From an uncultured Bacteroidales bacterium (GTDB lineage: Bacteria; Bacteroidota; Bacteroidia; Bacteroidales; UBA1715), in NCBI GenBank assembly GCA_937892155.1, contig CALAUG010000063.1, positions 1-30,846 of the forward strand: 30,846 bases of DNA, read 5' to 3'. A program made the position numbers and the translations under genes. Each line of letters starts with the position of its first letter. The stretch's first letter is position 1. This document shows positions 24,229-30,846 of the stretch, in pieces. Under the pieces are notes generated by a model. The model searched no databases, was not told the origin of the DNA, and worked only from the letters and a program-made list of their open reading frames with translations.

Positions 24229-25509
24229 TTATTTGTTAAGTAAGTCTTCCAATTCAACTTTGGCGTTAATTAAGTCAAGCATTGCGCTAATGTAGCTGCT
24301 TTGTGCGGCAACGAGATTTGTGCTCGCGTTGGTGACTTCCAAACTAGAAGCTGCACCTTGGCCATATTTGATAGTAATATTGTCAAAAACTCGTTTTGTG
24401 ACATCAAGATTGCTTTCTTGTGTTTGATATGTTTCGTATGCCGAAGTGAGATTGAATCTCAGTTGCTTGTCTTGTATCAACAAGCCATCCTTTGCATTCT
24501 CGAAATTATTTTTGGTTTGGTCGTACGAAATTTTAGCCTCTTTGATGTTGCTCATACGTTGCCAGCTTGTCCACAAAGGTAAACTGAGCGATACGCCGAT
24601 AACGCTTGGAGGCGTCATGTTCATACCCTCGTCTCCAAAGTAACGTTTATTGCTATATTGGTAGTAAGCGCTCAAAGTCGGAGTAAAAGCCATTTCTTCG
24701 GCAAGGACACTTTTTTCTGCCAAGTCCATAGATATGCCCAACAATTGATAATTATAGTTGCTATCAAGTTCGAATTGAGTGTTGAGTAACGTCATTGCTT
24801 CGTCAACGTTCAGGATAGACTCTATTTTGTCTGTTAAAGTGATTTTTGTATCAACGTCGGCGCCCAACTGAAGTATGAGAGAATTGTACAACATTTCAAG
24901 TGAACGTTTCGTTGAGTTGATACTTGTACGCATGGTAGCAACCTGTACCAACAATTTGTCAGCATCAGTTTGTTCAACTACACCGATTTTTACAGAATTT
25001 TCTGTCATTTCGTGTAGTTTTTCCATATTAGCAAGGTTTTGGTTAAGCAAATCTACCGTAGATTCCATTGCCAAAATTGACATGTAAACTTTTGTTACAT
25101 TGGAAATAATATCACGTTCAGTCTTTTTAAGAGTGATGTCAGACATTGCTTTTGCAATTTTAAGGGTTTGCAATCCTACAATCATTTGCCCATTGAGAGC
25201 GATAGAAGCTGTGAGGCCGAGAGTTCCGTATGGATCCATAGGAATTGTCATTCCGCTTAGGTTCATCTCATATCCGCACATATTCATATAGTCGTATGAT
25301 GCCTTAATCTGTGGTAACATATTTGAAAGCATTTGCCAGCGATTGGCCTCGGCTATTTGAACATCTAATGATGCATTCTGAAGTGAACGATTGTGATGAA
25401 CAGCATATTCTTTTGCTTCATCAAGAGATAAGGACAATTCGTTTTCCTGCGCATACACCAAGTTCGACAAACTCAGTAGTAGGGTAAAAAACAACGCTTT
25501 TCTTTTCAT
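24229..25509 (-). CDS. TolC-family outer-membrane efflux protein
   Basis: Protein of 426 aa with a signal peptide (KALFFTLLLSLSNLVYAQ). Two long helical repeats are seen: SLDEAKEYAVHHNRSLQNASLDVQIAEANRW in the first half and FNLTSAYETYQTQESNLDVTKRVFDNITIKYGQGAASSLEVTNAS in the second, as in OEP/TolC channels. Porin-like strands such as LSAYYQYSNKRYF and IGVSLSLPLW lie between them. It is the first gene of the efflux operon; a TATTTTTG element lies 23 nt upstream and paired direct repeats lie further up. Confidence 0.92.
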   Translation of the reverse strand: MKRKALFFTLLLSLSNLVYAQENELSLSLDEAKEYAVHHNRSLQNASLDVQIAEANRWQMLSNMLPQIKASYDYMNMCGYEMNLSGMTIPMDPYGTLGLTASIALNGQMIVGLQTLKIAKAMSDITLKKTERDIISNVTKVYMSILAMESTVDLLNQNLANMEKLHEMTENSVKIGVVEQTDADKLLVQVATMRTSINSTKRSLEMLYNSLILQLGADVDTKITLTDKIESILNVDEAMTLLNTQFELDSNYNYQLLGISMDLAEKSVLAEEMAFTPTLSAYYQYSNKRYFGDEGMNMTPPSVIGVSLSLPLWTSWQRMSNIKEAKISYDQTKNNFENAKDGLLIQDKQLRFNLTSAYETYQTQESNLDVTKRVFDNITIKYGQGAASSLEVTNASTNLVAAQSSYISAMLDLINAKVELEDLLNK

Positions 25510-25531
25510 ATATCTGTTTTCTTTTTCGATG

Positions 25532-25539
25532 CAAAAATA
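25532..25539 (-). promoter_or_regulatory. -7 element TATTTTTG of the efflux operon
   Basis: TATTTTTG on the - strand matches TAnnTTTG and lies 23 nt before the tolC-like ATG. No good -33 TTG is found at the usual spacing, which would fit a promoter needing an activator. Confidence 0.5.
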
Positions 25540-25569
25540 TTTGTTTTGTCGTAATTGATGGTGAGCGAT

Positions 25570-25599
25570 ATACCAATAGGGGTATTTATTATACCAATA
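25570..25599. promoter_or_regulatory. Paired direct repeats ATACCAATA, 21 bp apart (candidate operator)
   Basis: ATACCAATA occurs exactly at 25570-25578 and 25591-25599, start to start 21 bp or two helical turns. The first copy is followed by GGTAT, giving an imperfect inverted partner, and the second runs into the palindrome CCAATAATTGG (25594-25604). The site is about 31-60 bp upstream of the efflux -7 element, a typical activator position. No regulator gene is adjacent. Confidence 0.5.
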
Positions 25600-25785
25600 A
25601 TTGGCCGTTCTATCAAAAACGCATTTCGAGGTGCAAAAGTATATTTTTATTGATTTGTGAAAAAATTTTATGCCGAATAAAATCCAAAGTGGCGAATTTG
25701 TAGGGTGAACTGCACAGGGTTATAGGTGAGAAACTTATTAATGAAAAAGAATACTAAATTGAAACCACGTTTTCAAAAAAAATCT

Positions 25786-25793
25786 TACCTTTG
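25786..25793 (+). promoter_or_regulatory. -7 element TACCTTTG of the oad operon
   Basis: An exact TAnnTTTG match 38 nt upstream of oadG. A TTG at 25759-25761 lies 24 nt before it, slightly longer than the usual spacing. Confidence 0.6.
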
Positions 25794-25831
25794 CACCAAA
25801 TTTTTAATGATAAACTAAACATTAATTCACA

Positions 25832-26086
25832 ATGGGAAACGTAGGACAAGCATTATTCTTGATGGGTGTCGGAATGGTAACCGTATTGGTTGTGCTGATT
25901 TTGGTTATCCAGTTCGGAAAGTTGTTGATTTTCATTTGTAATAAATTTTTGCCCGAAGAAGAAGTTGCTCCTAAAGCAAGTTCGTCGGCTGCGGCAATCG
26001 ATTCAAAAGTATATTCTGCTATTTGTCAGGCAGTTTCAACTGTTACAGGCGGAAAAGGTACTGTAGCTGATGTCAAAAAACTATAA
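25832..26086 (+). CDS. oadG: Sodium-pump decarboxylase gamma subunit OadG
   Basis: Protein of 84 aa. One membrane helix (ALFLMGVGMVTVLVVLILVIQFGKLLIFI) is followed by an acidic and Ala/Ser linker (PEEEVAPKASSSAAA) and a soluble C-terminal helix (KVYSAICQAVSTVTGGKGTVADVKKL). This is the standard OadG layout: it anchors the biotin-carrying alpha subunit to the membrane beta subunit. It is the first gene of oadG-oadA-oadB; oadA starts 32 nt later. Confidence 0.87.
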   Translation: MGNVGQALFLMGVGMVTVLVVLILVIQFGKLLIFICNKFLPEEEVAPKASSSAAAIDSKVYSAICQAVSTVTGGKGTVADVKKL

Positions 26087-26118
26087 TAGTATAAACGTAA
26101 AAAAATATATAAGGTATC

Positions 26119-27960
26119 ATGGGTAGACAGATAAAATTTTCTTTGGTTTACAGAGATATGTGGCAGAGCTCAGGAAAGTATCAGCCACGTGTTGACCAAT
26201 TAGTTCGTATCGCTCCTGAAATCATCGCAATGGGGTGTTTCGCTCGAGTTGAAACTAATGGTGGAGGCTTTGAACAAGTTAACTTGCTATATGGCGAAAA
26301 TCCTAACAAGGCGGTTCGTGCATGGACAAAACCATTCCATGAAGCTGGAATCCAAACTCATATGTTGGACCGTGCATTGAACGGATTGAGAATGAGCCCA
26401 GTACCTGTTGATGTACGTAAATTATTCTATAAGGTTAAAAAAGCACAAGGTGTTGACATCACTCGTTGTTTCTGCGGTTTGAACGATACTCGTAATATTA
26501 TCGATTCAATTAAATATGCTAAAGAAGCAGGAATGATTGCTCAAGCAACTATGTGTTTGACGGTTTCTAAAGTTCACACAGTTGAATATTACTGCAATTT
26601 GGCTGATGAATTGATCGCTGGTGGTGCCGACGAAATCTGTATGAAGGATATGGCAGGTATCGGTCGTCCAGTTTCATTGGGTAAAATTGTCTCGTATATC
26701 AAAACTAAATATCCTAATACTATTGTTCAATACCACGGACAAACAGGACCTGGTTTTACTCCTGCTTCTATTTTGGAAGTTTGTAAAGCTGGTTGCGATA
26801 TTATCGATGTTGGTATGGAACCACTTTCTTGGGGTACAGGACATGCCGATGTTATCATGGTACGCGAAATGTTGAAAGACGCTGGTTTCGATGTTCCAGA
26901 AATCAATATGTCGGCTTATATGCGTGCTCGTACATTGACTCAAGAATTTATGGATGACTTCTTGGGTTACTACATTCCGGAATCAAACCGTCGTTTGACT
27001 TCGTTGTTAATCGCTCCTGGACTTCCTGGCGGTATGATGGGTAGTTTGATGAACGATTTGACTACAAACTTGGAAAGCATCAATAAATCGTTGGCAAAAC
27101 AAGGTAAACCTGAAATCACAACAGATGATTTGATGGTTAAAATGTTTGACGAAGTTGCTTACGTTTGGCCACGTGTAGGTTTCCCTCCACTTGTAACTCC
27201 ATTCTCTCAATATGTTAAGAATTTGGCATTGTTCAACATTATGCAAACTGTAAAAGGTAAAGAGCGTTGGACTATGATTGCCGATAACATCTGGGATATG
27301 ATTCTTGGTAAATCTGGTAAATTGCCAGGTGAAGTTGCTCCAGAATTGAAAGAATTGGCTGCACAACAAGGTCGTGAATTCTTTACTGGTAATCCTCAAG
27401 ATTTGTATCCAGACAAATTGGATGAATTCCGTAAGGAAATGGACGAAAATGGTTGGGAATATGGTCAAGACGATGAAGAATTGTTCGAATTGGCTATGCA
27501 CCCAGAACAATATCGTGCTTACAAGTCTGGTAAAGTTAAAGCTGATTTCGAAGCAGATTTGGCTGCTAAGAAAGCTGCCAAAGCAAATGTTGGTTCTTTG
27601 AAACCTCAAACATTGACGGTTGACGTAAATGGTGAAAAATATGCCGTAACTGTAAGTTACGATGCACCAAAGGCTGACGCTCCTAAAGCTGCTGTCGGTG
27701 CTCCAGCTGCTGCTGCAACTCCAGGCGAAGGCAATGCTCTTCTTTCTCCACTTGAAGGTAAATTCTATTTAGTAAAGAGTTCTGGCGATGCTGCTGTTAA
27801 AGTTGGCGATACAGTTAAGAAAGGTCAAACAGTTTGCTACGTTGAAGCAATGAAGACTTTCAATGCTATTGCTGCTGAATGCGACGGTGTTATTACCGAA
27901 ATCTGCTTTACTAGCGGTTCTGCTGTATCAGAAGACGATGTTTTGATGAAAATTAAATAA
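26119..27960 (+). CDS. oadA: Oxaloacetate decarboxylase alpha subunit (carboxyltransferase plus biotinyl domain)
   Basis: Protein of 613 aa. Residues ~1-460 form a pyruvate-carboxylase-type carboxyltransferase: Asp13 in YRDMWQSSGK is the metal ligand, and Lys176 in EICMKDMAG is the Lys that is carbamylated in this family. Residues ~545-613 form the biotinyl domain with EAMKTFN; Lys579 should carry biotin. An Ala/Pro linker (~527-544) joins them. With OadB and OadG it decarboxylates oxaloacetate (or a related acid) to pump Na+ out. Oddity: where the family has a His-x-His metal pair, this reads YHGQ (His206, Gln208). Methylmalonyl-CoA decarboxylase is less likely because that uses a different carboxyltransferase fold. 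Confidence 0.85.
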   Translation: MGRQIKFSLVYRDMWQSSGKYQPRVDQLVRIAPEIIAMGCFARVETNGGGFEQVNLLYGENPNKAVRAWTKPFHEAGIQTHMLDRALNGLRMSPVPVDVRKLFYKVKKAQGVDITRCFCGLNDTRNIIDSIKYAKEAGMIAQATMCLTVSKVHTVEYYCNLADELIAGGADEICMKDMAGIGRPVSLGKIVSYIKTKYPNTIVQYHGQTGPGFTPASILEVCKAGCDIIDVGMEPLSWGTGHADVIMVREMLKDAGFDVPEINMSAYMRARTLTQEFMDDFLGYYIPESNRRLTSLLIAPGLPGGMMGSLMNDLTTNLESINKSLAKQGKPEITTDDLMVKMFDEVAYVWPRVGFPPLVTPFSQYVKNLALFNIMQTVKGKERWTMIADNIWDMILGKSGKLPGEVAPELKELAAQQGREFFTGNPQDLYPDKLDEFRKEMDENGWEYGQDDEELFELAMHPEQYRAYKSGKVKADFEADLAAKKAAKANVGSLKPQTLTVDVNGEKYAVTVSYDAPKADAPKAAVGAPAAAATPGEGNALLSPLEGKFYLVKSSGDAAVKVGDTVKKGQTVCYVEAMKTFNAIAAECDGVITEICFTSGSAVSEDDVLMKIK

Positions 27961-27968
27961 TTGACAAA

Positions 27969-29213
27969 ATGCAAGAAACGTTACAGAAAATATTCGACAT
28001 GACTGCTCTTGGTTCGATTATCGACCAACCGCAGTTCTTGATTATGTATGCATTGGCATTCTTGCTTTTGTATCTTGGTATCAAGAAAGAATTTGAACCA
28101 CTTTTGCTTGTGCCTATCGCATTCGGTGTACTTATTGCCAATTTCCCTGGTGGTGGCATGGGTGTTATCGGTGCTGATGGTGAGGGCTTCGTTCATTTTA
28201 TGAAAGATGGCCAAATGGTAGCAAAAGATGTATATGCTATGTCGTTGCCGGAAATTGCACACGATATGGGGCTTATGAACTTCTTGTATTACGCATTGAT
28301 TAAGTCTGGTTTGCTTCCACCTCTTATCTTTATGGGTGTTGGTGCGTTGACTGACTTTGGTCCAATGCTTAGAAACTTGAAACTTGCCATTTTTGGTGCT
28401 GGCGCACAATTTGGTATTTTCGCTGTGTTGTTGGTTGCTTGCAACTTCTTCACAATGCCAGAGGCTGCTTCTCTTGCAATTATCGGGGGTGCTGACGGAC
28501 CTACGGCAATCTTTACAACTTTGAAACTTGCTCCACATTTGTTGGGACCTATCGCTATTGCGGCTTATTCGTATATGGCTCTTGTTCCAGTGATTGTTCC
28601 GCTAGTTGTTAAACTAACTTGTAGCGAAAAAGAGTTGAAAATCAATATGAAAGAGCAGGATAAACTTTATCCAAGCAAACAAGAGTTTAAAAATATGCGT
28701 GCTCTTAAGATTATTTTCCCAATCGCTGTAACTACAATTGTTGCTATCATCGTTCCAGATGCAGTTTCTCTTGTTGGTATGTTGATGTTCGGTAACTTGA
28801 TTAAAGAAATTGGTGCTAATACATCTCGTATCTACGAAGCTGCTTCAAGCACTATTATGAATGCTTGTACAATCTTCTTGGGATTGTGTGTTGGTGCCAC
28901 AATGACTGTTGATGCTTTCCTTAACTGGACTACAATTGGTATTGTTTGCGGTGGTTTCTTGGCATTCGGTTTCTCAATCTTCGGTGGCATTATGTTAGTG
29001 AAGTTGATGAACTTGTTCTCAAAGAAGAAAATCAATCCGCTTGTTGGTGCAACTGGTTTGAGTGCCGTACCAATGGCTTCGCGTGTTGCTAACGAAATCG
29101 CATTGAAATACGATCCACGCAACCACGTGTTGAATTATTGTATGTCTTCGAACGTTGCGGGTGTAATTGGTTCTGCTGTAGCAGCCGGCATCTTGATTTC
29201 GTTCTTGGGCTAA
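27969..29213 (+). CDS. oadB: Sodium-pump decarboxylase beta subunit OadB
   Basis: Polytopic membrane protein of 414 aa that couples decarboxylation of carboxybiotin to Na+ export. The conserved segment AIIGGADGPTAIFTTL holds Asp176, which matches the essential Na+-binding Asp of this family. The C-terminal half has SSTIMNACTIFLGLCVGATM and NPLVGATGLSAVPMASRVAN, then ends NVAGVIGSAVAAGILISFLG. It starts 8 nt after oadA, and a hairpin terminator follows. Confidence 0.93.
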   Translation: MQETLQKIFDMTALGSIIDQPQFLIMYALAFLLLYLGIKKEFEPLLLVPIAFGVLIANFPGGGMGVIGADGEGFVHFMKDGQMVAKDVYAMSLPEIAHDMGLMNFLYYALIKSGLLPPLIFMGVGALTDFGPMLRNLKLAIFGAGAQFGIFAVLLVACNFFTMPEAASLAIIGGADGPTAIFTTLKLAPHLLGPIAIAAYSYMALVPVIVPLVVKLTCSEKELKINMKEQDKLYPSKQEFKNMRALKIIFPIAVTTIVAIIVPDAVSLVGMLMFGNLIKEIGANTSRIYEAASSTIMNACTIFLGLCVGATMTVDAFLNWTTIGIVCGGFLAFGFSIFGGIMLVKLMNLFSKKKINPLVGATGLSAVPMASRVANEIALKYDPRNHVLNYCMSSNVAGVIGSAVAAGILISFLG

Positions 29214-29228
29214 TAAATGAACTTTCTA

Positions 29229-29267
29229 TAAAAGTCCGTTCAAAGTTTGTTTTGAGCGGACTTTTTT
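29229..29267 (+). terminator. Terminator of the oad operon
   Basis: AAAAGTCCGTTCAAA pairs with TTTGAGCGGACTTTT with one mismatch, around a short loop, and a T-run follows. It lies 16 nt after oadB and ends just before the next gene. Confidence 0.8.
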
Positions 29268-29277
29268 ATTTTTGAAA

Positions 29278-30231
29278 ATGACTTTACGCTGGAAATCAAT
29301 AGGAATTTGGACTCTAAAGATTCTTGTCTTTATTGTTGCTTGGGGCTATGTCATATATAAGTTCCAAACAATGGACGGAGATGTTTCCTTAATCTTTAAA
29401 GACGACAATTTCTCTATTCCAATATTCATTGTCGTTTGCCTTCTAATGTTTGCCAATTGGGGACTCGAAGCTTTTAAATGGCAAAAATTGGTGGAGTGTA
29501 CTCAAAAAATTCCTTATAAAACAGCGGTTTCTGGTGTGTTGATTGGTTTGCCATTGGCGCTCATAACTCCAAATCGTATTGGTGAAATAGGAGGGCGGGC
29601 AATCGTGTTGGAACAGAAGCGAAAAGATGCCGTATTTGCCACTTTTTTAGGAAGTTTGATGCAATTGCTCACTACGTTGTTAATGGGCATGCTGGGCATC
29701 ATTTTTTACCTCATATTCCTCCCTCATAACGAAGTATTAGAACGTGCAGTAATAGTATCGGTTGTCGTGTTAGTTTGTCTGATGGGTATTGTAATAGTTT
29801 GTAAGCAACAACGTTGGGTAAAAACATTGACATTAAAGTTGGTTGGCAAGAAGTGGTATGTGCGTTTTTTACACTTAGTACAGATGTATACTAAAAAAGA
29901 TGTTGTCCGTACCTTGCTTATCAGCATATTGCGTTACTGCGTATTTTCAACTCAGTTTGCATTGCTTATATATATGCTTTTACCGGAATTGTCATTTGTT
30001 GAAATTTTTGTAGGTATTACATTGATGTACTTGTTCACCACATTGATTCCAACTTCAGTTTTAGGCGAAATTGGAATTCGTGGCTCTGTGGCAATGGCAG
30101 TGTTTCAGTTATACACAACGAATGTCTCAATCATATTTCAAATCAGTATTTTGATTTGGATAATAAACATTGTCGCCCCAACTTTAACGGGTTCTGTTTT
30201 ATTGCTAAAAGCAAGAAAAAATAGAGAATAA
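29278..30231 (+). CDS. Membrane protein of lysylphosphatidylglycerol-synthase TM family (UPF0104)
   Basis: Protein of 317 aa from ATG 29278, with about eight hydrophobic segments. The family marker is NWGLEAFKWQKLVECTQKIPYKTAVSGVLIGLPLALITPNRIGEIGGRAIVLE, where PNRIGEIGGR resembles the conserved P-x-R-x-GE motif. TLIPTSVLGEIGIRGSVA is the second typical segment. Such proteins are flippase-like or lipid-modifying membrane proteins; the lysyl-transferase domain of MprF is absent, so lysinylation is not expected. The start lies 10 nt past the oad terminator, so a separate promoter or read-through is needed. The substrate is unknown. Confidence 0.75.
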   Translation: MTLRWKSIGIWTLKILVFIVAWGYVIYKFQTMDGDVSLIFKDDNFSIPIFIVVCLLMFANWGLEAFKWQKLVECTQKIPYKTAVSGVLIGLPLALITPNRIGEIGGRAIVLEQKRKDAVFATFLGSLMQLLTTLLMGMLGIIFYLIFLPHNEVLERAVIVSVVVLVCLMGIVIVCKQQRWVKTLTLKLVGKKWYVRFLHLVQMYTKKDVVRTLLISILRYCVFSTQFALLIYMLLPELSFVEIFVGITLMYLFTTLIPTSVLGEIGIRGSVAMAVFQLYTTNVSIIFQISILIWIINIVAPTLTGSVLLLKARKNRE

Positions 30232-30498
30232 CGATTTTGGATAGGGTAGAGAGGATAATTTTTCCTTCTTGGCGTATAGTTAGAACATATACAATCCACG
30301 ACAATGCAACTCTGCAGGGGTTGATGTTTTGTATTGGAATGTTTTTTCTATTGATATGAAACTCCTAACGTAGTTTTTAATTCTTTTCTAAAATCAACTC
30401 TTATCTCTTAATTCTTCATTCTTATCTCTTAATTCTTCATTCTTATCTCTTAATTCTTATCTCTTAATTCTTAATTCTTAACTCTTAACTCTTATTTC
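30232..30498. other. Intergenic region between two convergent genes
   Basis: 30232-30399 shows no ORF, promoter or strong hairpin that I can support. 30400-30498 is filled by the 7-bp tandem array described separately. Confidence 0.55.
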
Positions 30499-30504
30499 TT
30501 ATCT
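30400..30504 (-). repeat. 7-bp tandem array, 15 CTTANNT-type units
   Basis: Fifteen consecutive 7-nt words read CTTATCT, CTTAATT, CTTCATT, CTTAACT or CTTATTT on the + strand, i.e. the complement of the TTAAG words at 4627-4689. The array enters the last codon and stop (30499-30501) of the ORF6N-like gene. The order CTTATCT-CTTAATT-CTTCATT is repeated twice at the left end, suggesting a 21-bp higher-order duplication. Confidence 0.88.
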
Positions 30505-30846
30505 CTTCTCGCTGATTTGTAATTGATTAATAAATTCATCTGCGCAAATCTCCAATTTGCTGAATGCGAACATTTTCCTTCCTAAATCTTTCAAACTTGC
30601 GCCAATTAGGTAAACGACATCGTCAACTATAAGAAATCGGTCGTGCGATTGACGGAAAATTTGTACTTCAATGGGACGATATTGCTCGTTGTGTTTAGCA
30701 ATGTCCAATTGTAATTGTTTGGAAATTTGGGCAGTGTAAATTGTAGCTTCAACTTGTTCTTTTCGTTTGTCAAACATCGTAAGAACCGTATCGTCTATAT
30801 AATTGTCTATCAATATGATTCTTCGGTTTGCAGAACGAATTAAATC
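30499..30846 (-). CDS. 3' part of an ORF6N-type protein with PLD-like C-terminal domain
   Basis: The frame is open to the window edge, so the start lies outside; 115 codons are visible. They read LIRSANRRIILIDNYIDDTVLTM, QLDIAKHNEQYRPIEVQIF, then SHDRFLIVDDVVYLIGASLKDLGRKMFAFSK. The RIILIDNYI strand, followed by HDRFLIVDD and IGASLKD, resembles a degenerate phospholipase-D-like domain (HxR in place of HxK), seen as the C-terminus of ORF6N-type DNA-binding proteins of Bacteroidota. The ORF6N half is not visible here and is inferred. Its last ~43 codons are duplicated in inverted orientation at 5977-6104. The stop lies inside a 7-bp tandem array. Confidence 0.65.
   Translation of the reverse strand, partial: DLIRSANRRIILIDNYIDDTVLTMFDKRKEQVEATIYTAQISKQLQLDIAKHNEQYRPIEVQIFRQSHDRFLIVDDVVYLIGASLKDLGRKMFAFSKLEICADEFINQLQISEKR

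Larger units (their letters stand above)
25510..25831. other. 322-nt divergent control region, efflux operon / oad operon
   Basis: It holds the efflux -7 element and direct repeats on the left, and the oadG -7 element on the right. The middle (about 25605-25760) shows no ORF, hairpin or repeat that I can support. Confidence 0.6.

Noticed and set aside
25832..29213. Methylmalonyl-CoA decarboxylase operon
   Set aside because: The alpha subunit is of the pyruvate-carboxylase carboxyltransferase type with a fused biotinyl domain, not the acyl-CoA carboxyltransferase type.
29267..29274. TATTTTTG promoter-like element before the UPF0104 gene
   Set aside because: It ends only 3 nt before the ATG and lies in the T-run of the oad terminator, so it is probably a chance match.
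30400..30504. CRISPR-like array
   Set aside because: The units are 7 bp with no spacers and no cas genes are present; this is a simple tandem repeat.
1..30846. tRNA, rRNA, insertion-sequence transposases, riboswitches
   Set aside because: None could be recognised by eye on either strand; a tRNAscan/Rfam search would be the decisive test.

Overview
The window looks like chromosomal DNA of an AT-rich member of the Bacteroidota, most likely an uncultured Bacteroidales. The evidence is gldF/gldG gliding-type ABC genes, a surface protein with a type IX secretion (DUF6383-like) C-terminus, a BACON-like/FISUMP-like lipoprotein, TAnnTTTG promoter elements, a fused hisIE and an oadG-oadA-oadB sodium-pump operon. 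No species can be named from the sequence alone.

Layout. (1) 1-936: the 3' end of a BspA-type leucine-rich-repeat surface protein. (2) 963-5838: an AT-rich accessory cluster on the + strand, made of a membrane RCK/TrkA-N protein with a C-terminal ryanodine-receptor-type (RyR) domain, a secreted TPR protein with an N-terminal transthyretin-like fold, and a membrane-anchored TIR protein with a periplasmic transthyretin-like domain. This is the best candidate here for an undescribed signalling or defence system. (3) 5839-6259: no intact gene. It holds a broken copy of the 3' end of an ORF6N/PLD-like gene and two terminators. (4) 6260-8519 (-): nhaD and two small membrane proteins. (5) 8615-14590 (-): a compact gene string gldF-gldG-hisF-hisIE-crp-pepD. 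(6) 14704-19572 (+): a lipoprotein, then a cytoplasmic GH13 enzyme, mqnD (futalosine menaquinone pathway) and a Wzx-like flippase. (7) 19601-25509 (-): a tripartite RND efflux operon (tolC-like, membrane-fusion protein, HAE1 pump) followed by a small PII-like gene. (8) 25832-29213 (+): oadG-oadA-oadB, a Na+-translocating biotin-dependent decarboxylase. (9) 29278-30231 (+): a lysylphosphatidylglycerol-synthase-like (UPF0104) membrane protein. (10) 30499-30846 (-): the 3' end of an ORF6N/PLD-like gene, whose terminal 128 nt are repeated in inverted orientation at 5977-6104.

How the parts fit. NhaD and the Oad pump both handle Na+: the decarboxylase exports Na+ and the antiporter exchanges it for H+. 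MqnD supports menaquinone-based anaerobic respiration. GldFG and the DUF6383-like C-terminus both fit an organism with gliding or type IX secretion machinery. The main anomalies are the TIR/TPR/RCK-RyR cluster, the inverted 128-nt duplication bracketing about 24.4 kb of mostly housekeeping genes, 7-bp tandem arrays that run into stop codons, a HisE domain that has lost acidic catalytic residues, a metal-ligand His replaced by Gln in OadA, and paired 9-bp direct repeats upstream of the efflux promoter. All family calls come from reading translated sequence by eye; no database search was run.
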